Positions 54,343 through 61,715 of a stretch of DNA of 64,000 nt are shown in pieces. The notes beneath the pieces are model-generated. The model worked only from the letters and a program-made list of their open reading frames with translations. It did no database searches and was not told where the DNA came from. The position numbers and the translations under genes are program-made. The DNA comes from an uncultured Collinsella sp. (GTDB lineage Bacteria; Actinomycetota; Coriobacteriia; Coriobacteriales; Coriobacteriaceae), in contig CAUCKA010000006.1 in assembly GCA_958443265.1 (NCBI GenBank), forward strand, positions 65,478 to 129,477. Direction: 5' to 3'. The first letter of the stretch is position 1. Each line of letters starts with the position of its first letter.

Positions 54343-55116
54343 ATGGCGCACCGAGCAGACCAACAGACGATGCAACTCGTCCTTATCCGTCACGGAGAAT
54401 CCGAGTGGAACAAACTCAACCTGTTCACCGGCTGGACCGATGTTGAGCTCACGGACACGGGCCGCGAAGAAGCCGCCGCAGGCGGTCGAGCCCTCAAAGA
54501 AGCCGGTTTCGACTTTGACGTCTGCTACACTTCGTGCCTCAAGCGCGCGATCCACACCCTCAACATCGTGCTCGGCCAAATGGATCGCGAGTGGCTGCCC
54601 GTCATCAAATCCTGGAAGCTCAACGAGCGCCACTACGGAGCGTTGCAGGGTCTCAACAAGGCCGATGCCGCGGCAGAGCACGGCGACGAGCAGGTGCTCA
54701 TCTGGCGCCGTTCCTTCGATGTCTGCCCGCCGGCGCTCGAGCCGGGCGACAGTCGCGACCCCCACACCCAGGAGCAATACCGCGACGTCGCGCCCGATCA
54801 ACTGCCCTATACCGAGTGCCTCAAGGACACGATCGCCCGCGCCTGGCCCTATTTCGAAGACGAGATTCGCCCCCAGATGCTCGCCGGCAAGCGCGTACTC
54901 ATCGCCGCGCACGGCAACTCCCTGCGCTCACTCGTCATGAAGCTCGAGCACCTCACGCCCGAGGAGATCCTCAAGGTCAACATCCCCACCGGCGTGCCGC
55001 TCGTCTACACCTTCGATACCGATTTCAATGTCCTCGACAAGCGCTACATCGGCGACCCGGCGACCATCGCCGCCAAGATCGACGCCGTGGCCAATCAGGG
55101 CAAGGCGCGCAAGTAG
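54343..55116 (+). CDS. gpmA: 2,3-bisphosphoglycerate-dependent phosphoglycerate mutase
   Basis: 257 residues from ATG 54343 (AAGGAGG 5 nt upstream). The phosphohistidine motif LIRHGESEWN near residue 14, TGWTDVELTDTGREEA, CYTSCLKRAIHT, NERHYGALQGLNK, and the second catalytic histidine in LIAAHGNSLRSLVM are all in place. It interconverts 3- and 2-phosphoglycerate in glycolysis. It is followed 75 nt later by mntH in the same direction. The block gpmA-mntH is bracketed by palindrome clusters D and E. Confidence 0.96.
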   Translation: MAHRADQQTMQLVLIRHGESEWNKLNLFTGWTDVELTDTGREEAAAGGRALKEAGFDFDVCYTSCLKRAIHTLNIVLGQMDREWLPVIKSWKLNERHYGALQGLNKADAAAEHGDEQVLIWRRSFDVCPPALEPGDSRDPHTQEQYRDVAPDQLPYTECLKDTIARAWPYFEDEIRPQMLAGKRVLIAAHGNSLRSLVMKLEHLTPEEILKVNIPTGVPLVYTFDTDFNVLDKRYIGDPATIAAKIDAVANQGKARK

Positions 55117-55191
55117 CCCAAACCTAAACCCAGAGCGTGGCGCCGCGCAACCCAAGTGCAGCGCCACGCCACCCCAACGTAGGAACCAGCC

Positions 55192-56448
55192 ATGCTCAAC
55201 CATCTCAAACAACACTTTGGCTCGCACCGCACCGGAGGCCACGGAGGTCTAGACATTGCGCGGCATATCGGCCCCGGGCTGCTCGTGACCGTCGGCTTTA
55301 TCGACCCGGGCAACTGGGCCTCCAATATGGCCGCGGGCTCGCAGTTTGGCTACGCGCTGCTGTGGATCGTCACGCTGTCCACGATTATGCTCATTGCGCT
55401 GCAGCACAACGCGGCACACCTGGGTATCGCCACGGGCGCCTGTCTTGCCGAGGCCACGACCCGCTTTCTCCCCCGCATCGTGGGACGCGCGGTGCTCGGC
55501 AGCGCCTATCTCGCGACCATCGCCACCACCATGGCCGAAGTCCTGGGCGGCGCGATTGCCCTTCAAATGCTCTTTGGGCTACCCGTGCGCGCGGGCTGCG
55601 TCATCGTGGCGGCAGTATCGATGGCGATGCTCATGACCAACTCCTACAAGCGTGCCGAACGCTGGCTCATCGCCTTCGTAGGCGTGGTAGGACTCTCGTT
55701 TTTGGCCGAGCTTGCGCTGGTCAAGGTCGACTGGCCGCAGGCCGCCGCAAGCTGGATCACACCCAGTATGCCCACTGGCTCTGCCGCGATTATCGTGAGT
55801 GTCCTGGGTGCGGTCGTTATGCCCCACAACCTCTTCCTGCACTCCGAGGTCATCCAATCCATGCACTTCGAAGGCCAAGGCGAGCGGGTTATCGAAGAAC
55901 GCCTTCGCTACGAGCTCTTCGACACGCTCTTTTCGATGGGCGTGGGCTGGGCAATCAACTCGGCCATGGTCATCCTGGCCGCAACGACCTTCTTTGTGCA
56001 CGGCATGGTCGTAGACGACCTCACCGTCGCAGCGGCCACGCTCTCCCCCATCTTGGGCCCGGCGAGCTCGGCCATCTTTGCGGTAGCGCTGCTGTTCGCG
56101 GGATTATCGAGCAGCGTGACAGCGGGCATGGCGGCGGGAACCATCACTGCAGGCATGTTCGACGAGGAATACGACATCCACGACCGACATTCCTCGGTCG
56201 GGGTGGCGGCCTGTTTCGCCGGCGCAGTGGCGGCGTGCCTGGTCGTCCCAAATCCTTTTGAAGGTCTCATCTGGAGCCAGGCACTGCTGTCGCTTCAGCT
56301 GCCGATTACGGTCTTTGTGCTCATACGACTCACCAGTTCACGCCGCGTCATGGGCAAATATGCCAATTCGCGCCCGCTCAACGCGCTGCTCGTAGGGATC
56401 GGTGCCATCGTGACGATTCTCGATGTCGTGTTGTTGACAGGGATGTAA
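55192..56448 (+). CDS. mntH: Nramp-family divalent metal transporter
   Basis: 418 residues with about eleven membrane segments. The Nramp helix-1 motif is VGFIDPGNWASNMAAGSQFG (DPGN metal site). The helix-6 motif is GAVVMPHNLFLHSEVIQ, with the conserved Met-Pro-His used for Mn2+/Fe2+ selectivity. The consensus transport loop is also present. It imports Mn2+ or Fe2+ driven by protons. An AGGAACCAGCC spacer precedes ATG 55192. No MntR box or riboswitch was found in the 75-nt gap. Confidence 0.94.
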   Translation: MLNHLKQHFGSHRTGGHGGLDIARHIGPGLLVTVGFIDPGNWASNMAAGSQFGYALLWIVTLSTIMLIALQHNAAHLGIATGACLAEATTRFLPRIVGRAVLGSAYLATIATTMAEVLGGAIALQMLFGLPVRAGCVIVAAVSMAMLMTNSYKRAERWLIAFVGVVGLSFLAELALVKVDWPQAAASWITPSMPTGSAAIIVSVLGAVVMPHNLFLHSEVIQSMHFEGQGERVIEERLRYELFDTLFSMGVGWAINSAMVILAATTFFVHGMVVDDLTVAAATLSPILGPASSAIFAVALLFAGLSSSVTAGMAAGTITAGMFDEEYDIHDRHSSVGVAACFAGAVAACLVVPNPFEGLIWSQALLSLQLPITVFVLIRLTSSRRVMGKYANSRPLNALLVGIGAIVTILDVVLLTGM

Positions 56449-56475
56449 TGGGGCGGGGCACCTACTCAGGCAAAC

Positions 56476-56612
56476 GTCTCGATCTGTAACATCTAGACCC
56501 GCTTTCGATGTCTAGATGTTACAGATTGAGATCTTCTGCCGGACGGTTTTGGTTTGTCTCGATATGTAACAAGTGGGCCCAATTTCCACCGTTAGATGTT
56601 ACAGATTGAGAC
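56476..56612. repeat. 57-bp palindrome cluster E (2 units)
   Basis: Units at 56476-56532 and 56556-56612, 80 bp apart. The spacer CTTCTGCCGGACGG with TTTTGGTTT matches the first spacer of cluster D at nearly every position, so spacer and unit were copied together. The cluster begins 28 nt after the mntH stop. Confidence 0.94.
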
Positions 56613-56682
56613 AAAAGGTCGGCCGGACTCACAACAGGCAGGATCGGCTAACAGCAGCCGTGATCCCTTAGGGACGGAAGAA

Positions 56683-56716
56683 AAGGGCCCCGGCCGAGAA
56701 TTCGACCGGGGCCCTT
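56683..56716 (-). terminator. Terminator of the rubredoxin gene
   Basis: AAGGGCCCCGG / CCGGGGCCCTT, an 11-bp perfect stem with further GGCCGA/TCGACC pairing, followed on the minus strand by TTCTT. GGGACGGAAG of the GGGGAC family lies just beside it. Confidence 0.85.
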
Positions 56717-56756
56717 GGACAGAGCTATGTATTGCTGCAAGTCGTGTGCCTGCGAG

Positions 56757-56900
56757 CTACTCCTCGACGAGCTCAAACTGATCGGGACCGACGCCGCACA
56801 CCGGGCACACATAATCCTCGGGCAGCTCGGGCGTATCGACCTCAACCTCGTAACCGCAAACGACGCACACGAACTTATACGTCTTCTTCTCCTCAGCCAT
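56757..56900 (-). CDS. Rubredoxin-type small iron protein
   Basis: 47 residues from ATG 56900 (GAGAGGAGA upstream). Two CxxCG knuckles, FVCVVCGYEVE and DYVCPVCGVGPDQFE, give the four cysteines that bind one iron. The length and the P-E-L-P-E-D-Y sequence between the knuckles are slightly short for a standard 53-residue rubredoxin but like the C-terminal domains of rubrerythrins. It is likely an electron donor to the flavin reductase gene just upstream in the same direction. Confidence 0.9.
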   Translation of the reverse strand: MAEEKKTYKFVCVVCGYEVEVDTPELPEDYVCPVCGVGPDQFELVEE

Positions 56901-56989
56901 GATGTTCTCCTCTCGAACGTGACTGGTGATGTACTTCATTTATCAGTATAGATTCTCAATAATATAATGCAAGTATTTTTAAAACATTT

Positions 56990-57493
56990 CTAGCCTTGAT
57001 ACGAGGACGCCTTCGGAGGCGTCTTGCCCTTCAGGACCTTATGGTAGTAATCGTAGGTGAGCGGCGTCTCGTCACTCAAGCGCTCGGCATCCTCGACCTC
57101 GCCGATAAACAGTAGATGCGTGCCAACATCCACAGTGTCGATCAAATGGCAGCTAAACAGGGCCGCCGCGTGCTCGGGCACATAGGGCATGCCCAGAGCC
57201 GTCTCGCGGGTCTCGTATTTGGCAAACTTGTCATAATCGCTGCTGGTGCGGAACCCAAAGTTACCGATGTAGAGCATATCGGCGGTCTGATCGATCACGG
57301 TCAGCGCGAACGCTTTGGCCGAAGCGATGACGCCCGAGGTGACGTTGTCCTTGTTCACGGCAACCGAAATGCGCGGCGGCATGGACGTCACCTGCACCGC
57401 AGTGTTGATGACGCAGCCGGCGCGCAGCCCGTCTGCCGCGGCGCTCACCACGTACAGACCGCTCGGCATGGTAAAGAACGCAGTTTTGTCCAT
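56990..57493 (-). CDS. Flavin reductase-like FMN-binding protein
   Basis: 167 residues from ATG 57493 (GGGGAG upstream); 63 residues of the longer frame are rejected as they cover an inverted repeat. The split-barrel flavin reductase fold is shown by TMPSGLYVVSAAADGLRAGCVINTAVQVTSMPPRISVAVNKDN and SCHLIDTVDVGTHLLFIGEVEDAE. Such domains bind FMN and, in high-molecular-weight rubredoxins, are fused to a rubredoxin. Here the two are neighbours (90 bp apart). They may work together in oxygen or peroxide detoxification. Confidence 0.88.
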   Translation of the reverse strand: MDKTAFFTMPSGLYVVSAAADGLRAGCVINTAVQVTSMPPRISVAVNKDNVTSGVIASAKAFALTVIDQTADMLYIGNFGFRTSSDYDKFAKYETRETALGMPYVPEHAAALFSCHLIDTVDVGTHLLFIGEVEDAERLSDETPLTYDYYHKVLKGKTPPKASSYQG

Positions 57494-57624
57494 AACAATC
57501 ACTCCCCTAACCCGGGTTGGAACCTCATGGATGTATGTACCCACAAAAAAGGCGGCGCCCACAACGGACACCACCTTTGAGACATATGTGTCAAAACAGT
57601 ATAAGCAAGATGAGACGCCCGCAG

Positions 57625-57687
57625 TTGCGGTGAAATAAGGACTGAATAGCCCCTCAAACAGGCAAAACAGTCCGTATTCCACCGTAA
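57625..57687. repeat. 20-bp imperfect inverted repeat
   Basis: TTGCGGTGAAATAAGGACTG (57625-57644) pairs with 57668-57687 with three mismatches. It lies between smpB and flavin reductase genes. No T-run follows on either strand. It could be a processing hairpin or operator. Confidence 0.65.
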
Positions 57688-57701
57688 CTTATACAGAACG
57701 C

Positions 57702-58172
57702 CTAGCGATTGCGCTCCTTGAGGGCGCGGTCGATCTCGCGCTGGACATCGCGCTTGGCCATATCCTCGCGCTTGTCGTAAAGCTTCTTGCCGCGGCCTAG
57801 GCCCAGCAGCAGCTTTACGCGGCCGTCGGTATTAAAGTAGAGCTCCAGCGGCACCAGCGCATAGCCGCGGTTGCGAAGTTTGCCGTCAAGAAAGTCGATC
57901 TCCTTGCGGTGCAGCAGCAGACGGCGCCGACGGTCGGGATCGCGATTCCACACGCCACCATGGCTATAAGGGTGGATATGCAGGCCGACGAGCCAGCACT
58001 CCCCGCCACGAATCAGTGCGAAGGTATCGGTAATCTGGCACGCGCGCTCGCGAATCGACTTGACCTCGGTACCGCTCAGCTCAATACCGCACTCAAACGT
58101 CTCATCGATAAAGTACTCGTGATGTGCCGAGCGATTCTTGGAAATGAGCTTGCGCTCGCGCTTACTGGGCAT
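57702..58172 (-). CDS. smpB: SsrA-binding protein (trans-translation)
   Basis: 156 residues from ATG 58172 (AAGGAGG 6 nt upstream). The frame to 58313 is rejected. KLISKNRSAHHEYFIDETFECGIELSGTEVKSIR, LHIHPYSHGG and RRLLLHRKEI, plus the Lys/Arg-rich tail (KLYDKREDMAKRDVQREIDRA), are SmpB hallmarks. It brings tmRNA to stalled ribosomes. Its ATG lies inside the last codons of the TPR gene (11-nt overlap), so translation is likely coupled. The tmRNA gene is not in this window. Confidence 0.95.
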   Translation of the reverse strand: MPSKRERKLISKNRSAHHEYFIDETFECGIELSGTEVKSIRERACQITDTFALIRGGECWLVGLHIHPYSHGGVWNRDPDRRRRLLLHRKEIDFLDGKLRNRGYALVPLELYFNTDGRVKLLLGLGRGKKLYDKREDMAKRDVQREIDRALKERNR

Positions 58173-59079
58173 CGCCGGCCTCCTTGGCGCCATCGGCGTT
58201 TGAGCCCGCAGCCTCGCGCTTTGCCTTGCGCTCGGCGTTAAGCTCGGCATCACTCTCGCGCACCAGCTTGATAATCGCCGCGCACGCCTCTTCGCCCACC
58301 AGGTCGCGGGCACGGACCGTCAGGCGCGTAGCCTCCTGCTTGTCGCCGTCGCTCGCAGCGTCGGTCGCACACATGATCAGGCAGATGGCGATCTCGGCCG
58401 AAGGCGAGGTCGGCACGCCCTGCAGGGCGAGCTCACCCATCACATGGTCGTCACTCTCGTCCGCGGCATCCGGATAGGTGGTATGGATCTTGTTGAGCAG
58501 GCGCGTCGTATGCGCATCATTGGGCGCCAGGCGCAGCGCCAGACGCGCGCAGCCCACGGCAGCCGAAATGTTCTCGGTCTCGGGCTCCAAGAAGTACTGA
58601 CCCAAGTTGGTGTAGGCGCGTGCGGCGCACTTACCGTCGCTCGCGCGCTCCAGCACCGAGAACGAGAGCGATGCCCACTCCTGCTTGTCCTCGAGCGCGC
58701 GGAACAGCTCGGCCAAGTCCAAGCGATAGTTGCAGTTCATGGGATCCCAACGCACGGCCTGCATCAGGGCATTCCGAGCACTCACATAATCCTGCTGGCG
58801 AATGTAGGCAAACGCCATGTCGGAGTACAGGCGGTCAAAGGGAACCTCGACCTGCACCAGCTCGCGCGGATCCTTCTCCACGCGGCGATAGGCCAGGCGC
58901 TCAAACTTGCTGTCGAAGCTAAAGTACTGGCGCTTCTCCTCCGTCTTGCACTCAGCGTCGATATACTCCTCGGCGAGCTCCACCAGACGCTCAAGCAGCG
59001 GCGTCGCCGTAGCCAGGTCGCCCTGCGCCAGATAGTTCTCGGCATACGTGATGTCTTCCAAGCTGATAGGCAGGTCCAT
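58162..59079 (-). CDS. Tetratricopeptide-repeat protein of unknown function
   Basis: 305 residues. Helical repeats appear as ITYAENYLAQGDLATATPLLERLVELAEE, YSDMAFAYIRQQDYVSARNALMQAVRWDP, and ARAYTNLGQYFLEPETENISAAVGCARLALRLAP, each of the TPR spacing (about 34). The last 60 residues are charged and end KEAGDAQ. It has no membrane segment or signal peptide. It is co-transcribed with smpB. TPR proteins are scaffolds; no partner is evident. Confidence 0.75.
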   Translation of the reverse strand: MDLPISLEDITYAENYLAQGDLATATPLLERLVELAEEYIDAECKTEEKRQYFSFDSKFERLAYRRVEKDPRELVQVEVPFDRLYSDMAFAYIRQQDYVSARNALMQAVRWDPMNCNYRLDLAELFRALEDKQEWASLSFSVLERASDGKCAARAYTNLGQYFLEPETENISAAVGCARLALRLAPNDAHTTRLLNKIHTTYPDAADESDDHVMGELALQGVPTSPSAEIAICLIMCATDAASDGDKQEATRLTVRARDLVGEEACAAIIKLVRESDAELNAERKAKREAAGSNADGAKEAGDAQ

Positions 59080-59138
59080 GACAACTCCTCGGTCCGGGCG
59101 GCAGACTCAACGCGCGCCTTAAATATCGGTCAATACAC

Positions 59139-59166
59139 AAAACCCGGGTCTCTTACGAGGCCCGGG
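59139..59166 (-). terminator. Terminator after the tRNA genes
   Basis: CCCGGG(C/T)CTC ... GAG(A/G)CCCGGG, a 10-bp stem with one mismatch, followed on the minus strand by TTTTGTG. It lies 11 nt past the tRNA-Glu CCA end. Confidence 0.85.
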
Positions 59167-59176
59167 CGTTCAATTT

Positions 59177-59253
59177 TGGTAGCCCGTACCAGATTCGAAC
59201 TGGTGATCTCCGCCTTGAGAGGGCGGCGTCCTAAACCGCTAGACGAACGGGCC
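59177..59253 (-). tRNA. tRNA-Glu (anticodon CTC)
   Basis: Minus-strand cloverleaf beginning GGCCCGTTCGTCTAGCGG. Anticodon arm CCGCC-CTCTCAA-GGCGG with CTC at the centre; T arm with TTCGAAT; encoded CCA end at 59177-59179. It reads GAG codons. Confidence 0.93.
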
Positions 59254-59270
59254 ATATGTAGCAAATGCAA

Positions 59271-59344
59271 TGGCTGGGATGGAGGGAGTCGAACCCCCAT
59301 TGACGGAACCAGAATCCGCTGTCCTGCCATTAGACGACATCCCA
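59271..59344 (-). tRNA. tRNA-Gln (anticodon CTG)
   Basis: Minus strand. It starts TGGGATGTCGTCTAATGGCA, with anticodon arm GCGGA-TTCTGGT-TCCGT (CTG at the centre), GGTTCGACTCC T arm, and encoded CCA. It lies 17 nt upstream of tRNA-Glu and shares its terminator. It reads CAG codons. Confidence 0.93.
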
Positions 59345-59610
59345 ATGACTGCATCGCTGCGCTCGGCTGTGCCTTTGCGCAAGAAAGAAATATACGGGAA
59401 GTCCGGCCGTGACGCAAGCCCCAATTTTGACTTTTTTGAAATTCAGTCAAATACGGCCAACACGTGAAGGACCTGTGAAGTCGACCGCTGCACACGAAGG
59501 GCAAAACGCCGCGAGCGGTAGCCGTCAACCGTTGGCAGATTCTACCGCGAAAACGATAGCACCAGGCAACACAATCGAAGTATCAATGATCACGTAGATA
59601 TCGAGGCGCC
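59345..59610. other. Intergenic region upstream of tRNA-Gln
   Basis: 266 bp. It should hold the tRNA promoter (minus strand) and that of the 136-aa gene. No gene is supported. Confidence 0.35.
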
Positions 59611-60021
59611 ATGGACGAAGAGCTTGATTACCTATGGGAGACCCTGGGCCTCGAGATCACTGCTGACCTTTGGCCCGAACGGGACAAAATCCATCCCACT
59701 CTGCGCCCCGCCATCACGGTGATGCAGGCAAAATACCGCCGTGCATCCTTTTTGATCATGCGGATGTCATGGCACGCGGGACTCCCCGACCTTAAGCGAA
59801 TCCAGGCAAGCCTCGTCGAGCTGTCCGGTATGCCGACTGTCATATCCGAGGCGCACCTGGAGCAGCGACAGCGCGAGCGACTGCAACAGCAGCGGATTCC
59901 CTTTATCTGCCCCGGTGTTCAGGCATATCTGCCCTTTATGGACGAGGAGTACTGGAGCGGCAAGCCCAACAAGCACGTAAAGGTCTACGATCCGCACGAA
60001 TGGGCACAGCTCGAGGATTGA
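59611..60021 (+). CDS. Protein of unknown function (136 aa)
   Basis: No family is certain. A hydrophilic protein: YLWETLGLEITADLWPERDK, then QAKYRRASFLIMRMSWHAGLPDL, VELSGMPTVISEAHLEQRQRERLQQQRIPFICPGVQAYLPFMDEE. The IPFICPGVQAYLPF stretch, near the end, resembles the N-terminal part of some MarR-type regulators of anaerobes (IPFIVPGxQ-x-YLPF), but here no helix-turn-helix follows. It could be a stand-alone partner or a truncated regulator. A weak GAGG-like site precedes ATG 59611. Confidence 0.55.
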   Translation: MDEELDYLWETLGLEITADLWPERDKIHPTLRPAITVMQAKYRRASFLIMRMSWHAGLPDLKRIQASLVELSGMPTVISEAHLEQRQRERLQQQRIPFICPGVQAYLPFMDEEYWSGKPNKHVKVYDPHEWAQLED

Positions 60022-60093
60022 GCCGAGCGAGCCCGCCGATGGAAAACACGTCCCACCCTGAGCACTCAAAACGGGTCGCACTTTCCGCAGCCG

Positions 60094-60453
60094 CTACAGC
60101 AACGCCTCGACCCAAGCCGATTCCCTAAAGCCGGGAATCGCAAAGTCATCGCCCACCAACAGCGGACGCTTAACCAGCATGCCGTCGGTCGCCAACAGCT
60201 CGTAGCACTCCCGATCCGTCATGCCCGCATCTAGACGCGCCTTCAGGCCCAGCTCTCGATATTTCATGCCCGACGAATTAAAGAAGCGCCGCACCGGCAG
60301 TCCCGAACGAGCAATCCAGGTCGCAAGCTCATCAGCCGTGGGATTGTCCAAAACGATATCGCGGTCGATATACTCTACCCCGTGTTCGTCCAGCCATGCC
60401 TTGGCCTTCTTACAGGTCGAGCACTTGGGATATTCAACAAACAGTACGGTCAT
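60094..60453 (-). CDS. ArsC/Spx-family thioredoxin-fold protein
   Basis: 119 residues from ATG 60453 (GGAGG 6 nt upstream). VEYPKCSTCKKAKAWLDEHG (CxxC redox motif), RDIVLDNPTADELATWI, RRFFNSSGMKYRELGL and LVKRPLLVGDD are conserved in the ArsC/Spx/YffB superfamily. True Spx proteins bind RNA polymerase through a CxxC and a Gly-x-Arg site; here the sequence is closer to the YffB/arsenate-reductase-related group. The function (redox sensor or reductase) is not established. Confidence 0.88.
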   Translation of the reverse strand: MTVLFVEYPKCSTCKKAKAWLDEHGVEYIDRDIVLDNPTADELATWIARSGLPVRRFFNSSGMKYRELGLKARLDAGMTDRECYELLATDGMLVKRPLLVGDDFAIPGFRESAWVEALL

Positions 60454-60545
60454 GGGAATCCTCCGAATATAGATCGGCCAACGCAGGCACACGCCACACG
60501 AGGCGCCTTCGCATGATGGGCCAATTGTAGCCCACGGGTCACACG

Positions 60546-61598
60546 CTAAACGAACCGTACCCCGAATCCGCGTTTGATGAACGGCAGCAGCTCCATTGCC
60601 TCGGGCGTGATATGGCCCGCAACGTTCATGCGCTCGTCACTGGGAAGATCGACCCGCGCAATCTCAAGCTCGCCTTCGTAGCGCCCATAGCCGCTATTGC
60701 TCACAGCGATCGACCCCGTCTTTCGTGACAGGCCGGCACCGGCATCCATCGGCACGGAATCCGGCTTAAGCGTCGTACGCGACTCCTGAGACCTAAAGAT
60801 GAGGGTGCTCGAATCGGGTCGGTCGTGATGAATCTGCCCACGTACATAGGCATAACCGGGCTCAAGCTCGCATTGCAGGTCCACGTATCCGGCGGAAACA
60901 TGAGCAAACTGCGTCCAGCCCGCATCGGAAAGATCGGGGTCGCCGGCCAACACAATGTCGCAATCGGCGCCATGTGCAAGCTCAAGCATATTGAGAGCAA
61001 CCTTTGACGCGCGACCGCGCTGTGCCTCGACCGTCGGCAGTCCCTCGAATACCGGCCCGCGAACGTTGGCATCACCCGGCACAAAAGCCATGATTTCGAA
61101 TCCAAGCGCCGCAAGACGAAGATTCACCCGAGCAATGTCCTCCAGAGCTAAACCGGTATAAGGCTTGGGGTAAAAATTGTGGCAGGCGGCAAAACGAGTC
61201 ACATCGGCACCGGCCTCACACCACGATGCGATTTCATCAGAACTCACCGTCGATGCATTGACCACAATGCGAAATACACCGGACAGCTCCGCGACCCGCT
61301 GGGCGCTAAAGCCATAGTCCAAACGAAGGTATTCCAACCCCAGATCGCGCAGGTCCTCGATGCGCTCAAGCCCGAGCAAATCGCACGTGCGCGGCCCCAC
61401 ATCGGCGATGAGCGCAATGCCGCGGGCGGAAAGCAGCGACAGCACATGACGGACCTTATCGGCATACGCCGCTCCCCCATCCTCGGGAATATGCAGTGAG
61501 GTGAACGCGTAGCGCGCACCCGCCGCGGCACCACGCTCAATCGTCCGCTCAATATCCTGCAAAGGGCTGGAAAGATAAATCGAAATACCCGTTTTCAC
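60546..61598 (-). CDS. mupG: DUF871 (MupG-type) 6-phospho-N-acetylmuramidase-like protein
   Basis: 350 residues from GTG 61598 (AAAGGAG upstream). The N-terminal TIM-barrel starts GISIYLSSPLQDIERTI and continues with FTSLHIPEDG, LIADVGPRT, ACHNFYPKPYTGL and MAFVPGDANVRGPVFEGLPT. The C-terminal cyclophilin-like half ends FIKRGFGVRF. This is the DUF871 family, shown in Staphylococcus (MupG) to cleave MurNAc-6P-GlcNAc inside cells. It lies beside murP and murQ, supporting that role. A terminator lies between murP and this gene. Confidence 0.9.
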   Translation of the reverse strand: MKTGISIYLSSPLQDIERTIERGAAAGARYAFTSLHIPEDGGAAYADKVRHVLSLLSARGIALIADVGPRTCDLLGLERIEDLRDLGLEYLRLDYGFSAQRVAELSGVFRIVVNASTVSSDEIASWCEAGADVTRFAACHNFYPKPYTGLALEDIARVNLRLAALGFEIMAFVPGDANVRGPVFEGLPTVEAQRGRASKVALNMLELAHGADCDIVLAGDPDLSDAGWTQFAHVSAGYVDLQCELEPGYAYVRGQIHHDRPDSSTLIFRSQESRTTLKPDSVPMDAGAGLSRKTGSIAVSNSGYGRYEGELEIARVDLPSDERMNVAGHITPEAMELLPFIKRGFGVRFV

Positions 61599-61612
61599 GC
61601 TTCAACACTCCT

Positions 61613-61648
61613 TTAAAAAAGGCCGGCGGAGCAGTTAGCCCCGCCGGC
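61613..61648 (-). terminator. Terminator between murP and mupG
   Basis: GCCGGCGG / CCGCCGGC stem with an 11-nt loop (61622-61648), followed on the minus strand by a six-T run. It lies before the mupG start codon, so mupG may be partly uncoupled. Confidence 0.75.
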
Positions 61649-61715
61649 ACAACCATAGCATCAAGAAATCTGCCGCGCGCCGCGAGCCCTGAGCAACACG
61701 GCTCGCGATATCAAA

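Noticed and set aside
57702..59350. tmRNA (ssrA) near smpB
   Set aside because: No alanine-tRNA-like ends or tag frame were found in the neighbourhood; only two normal tRNAs are present.
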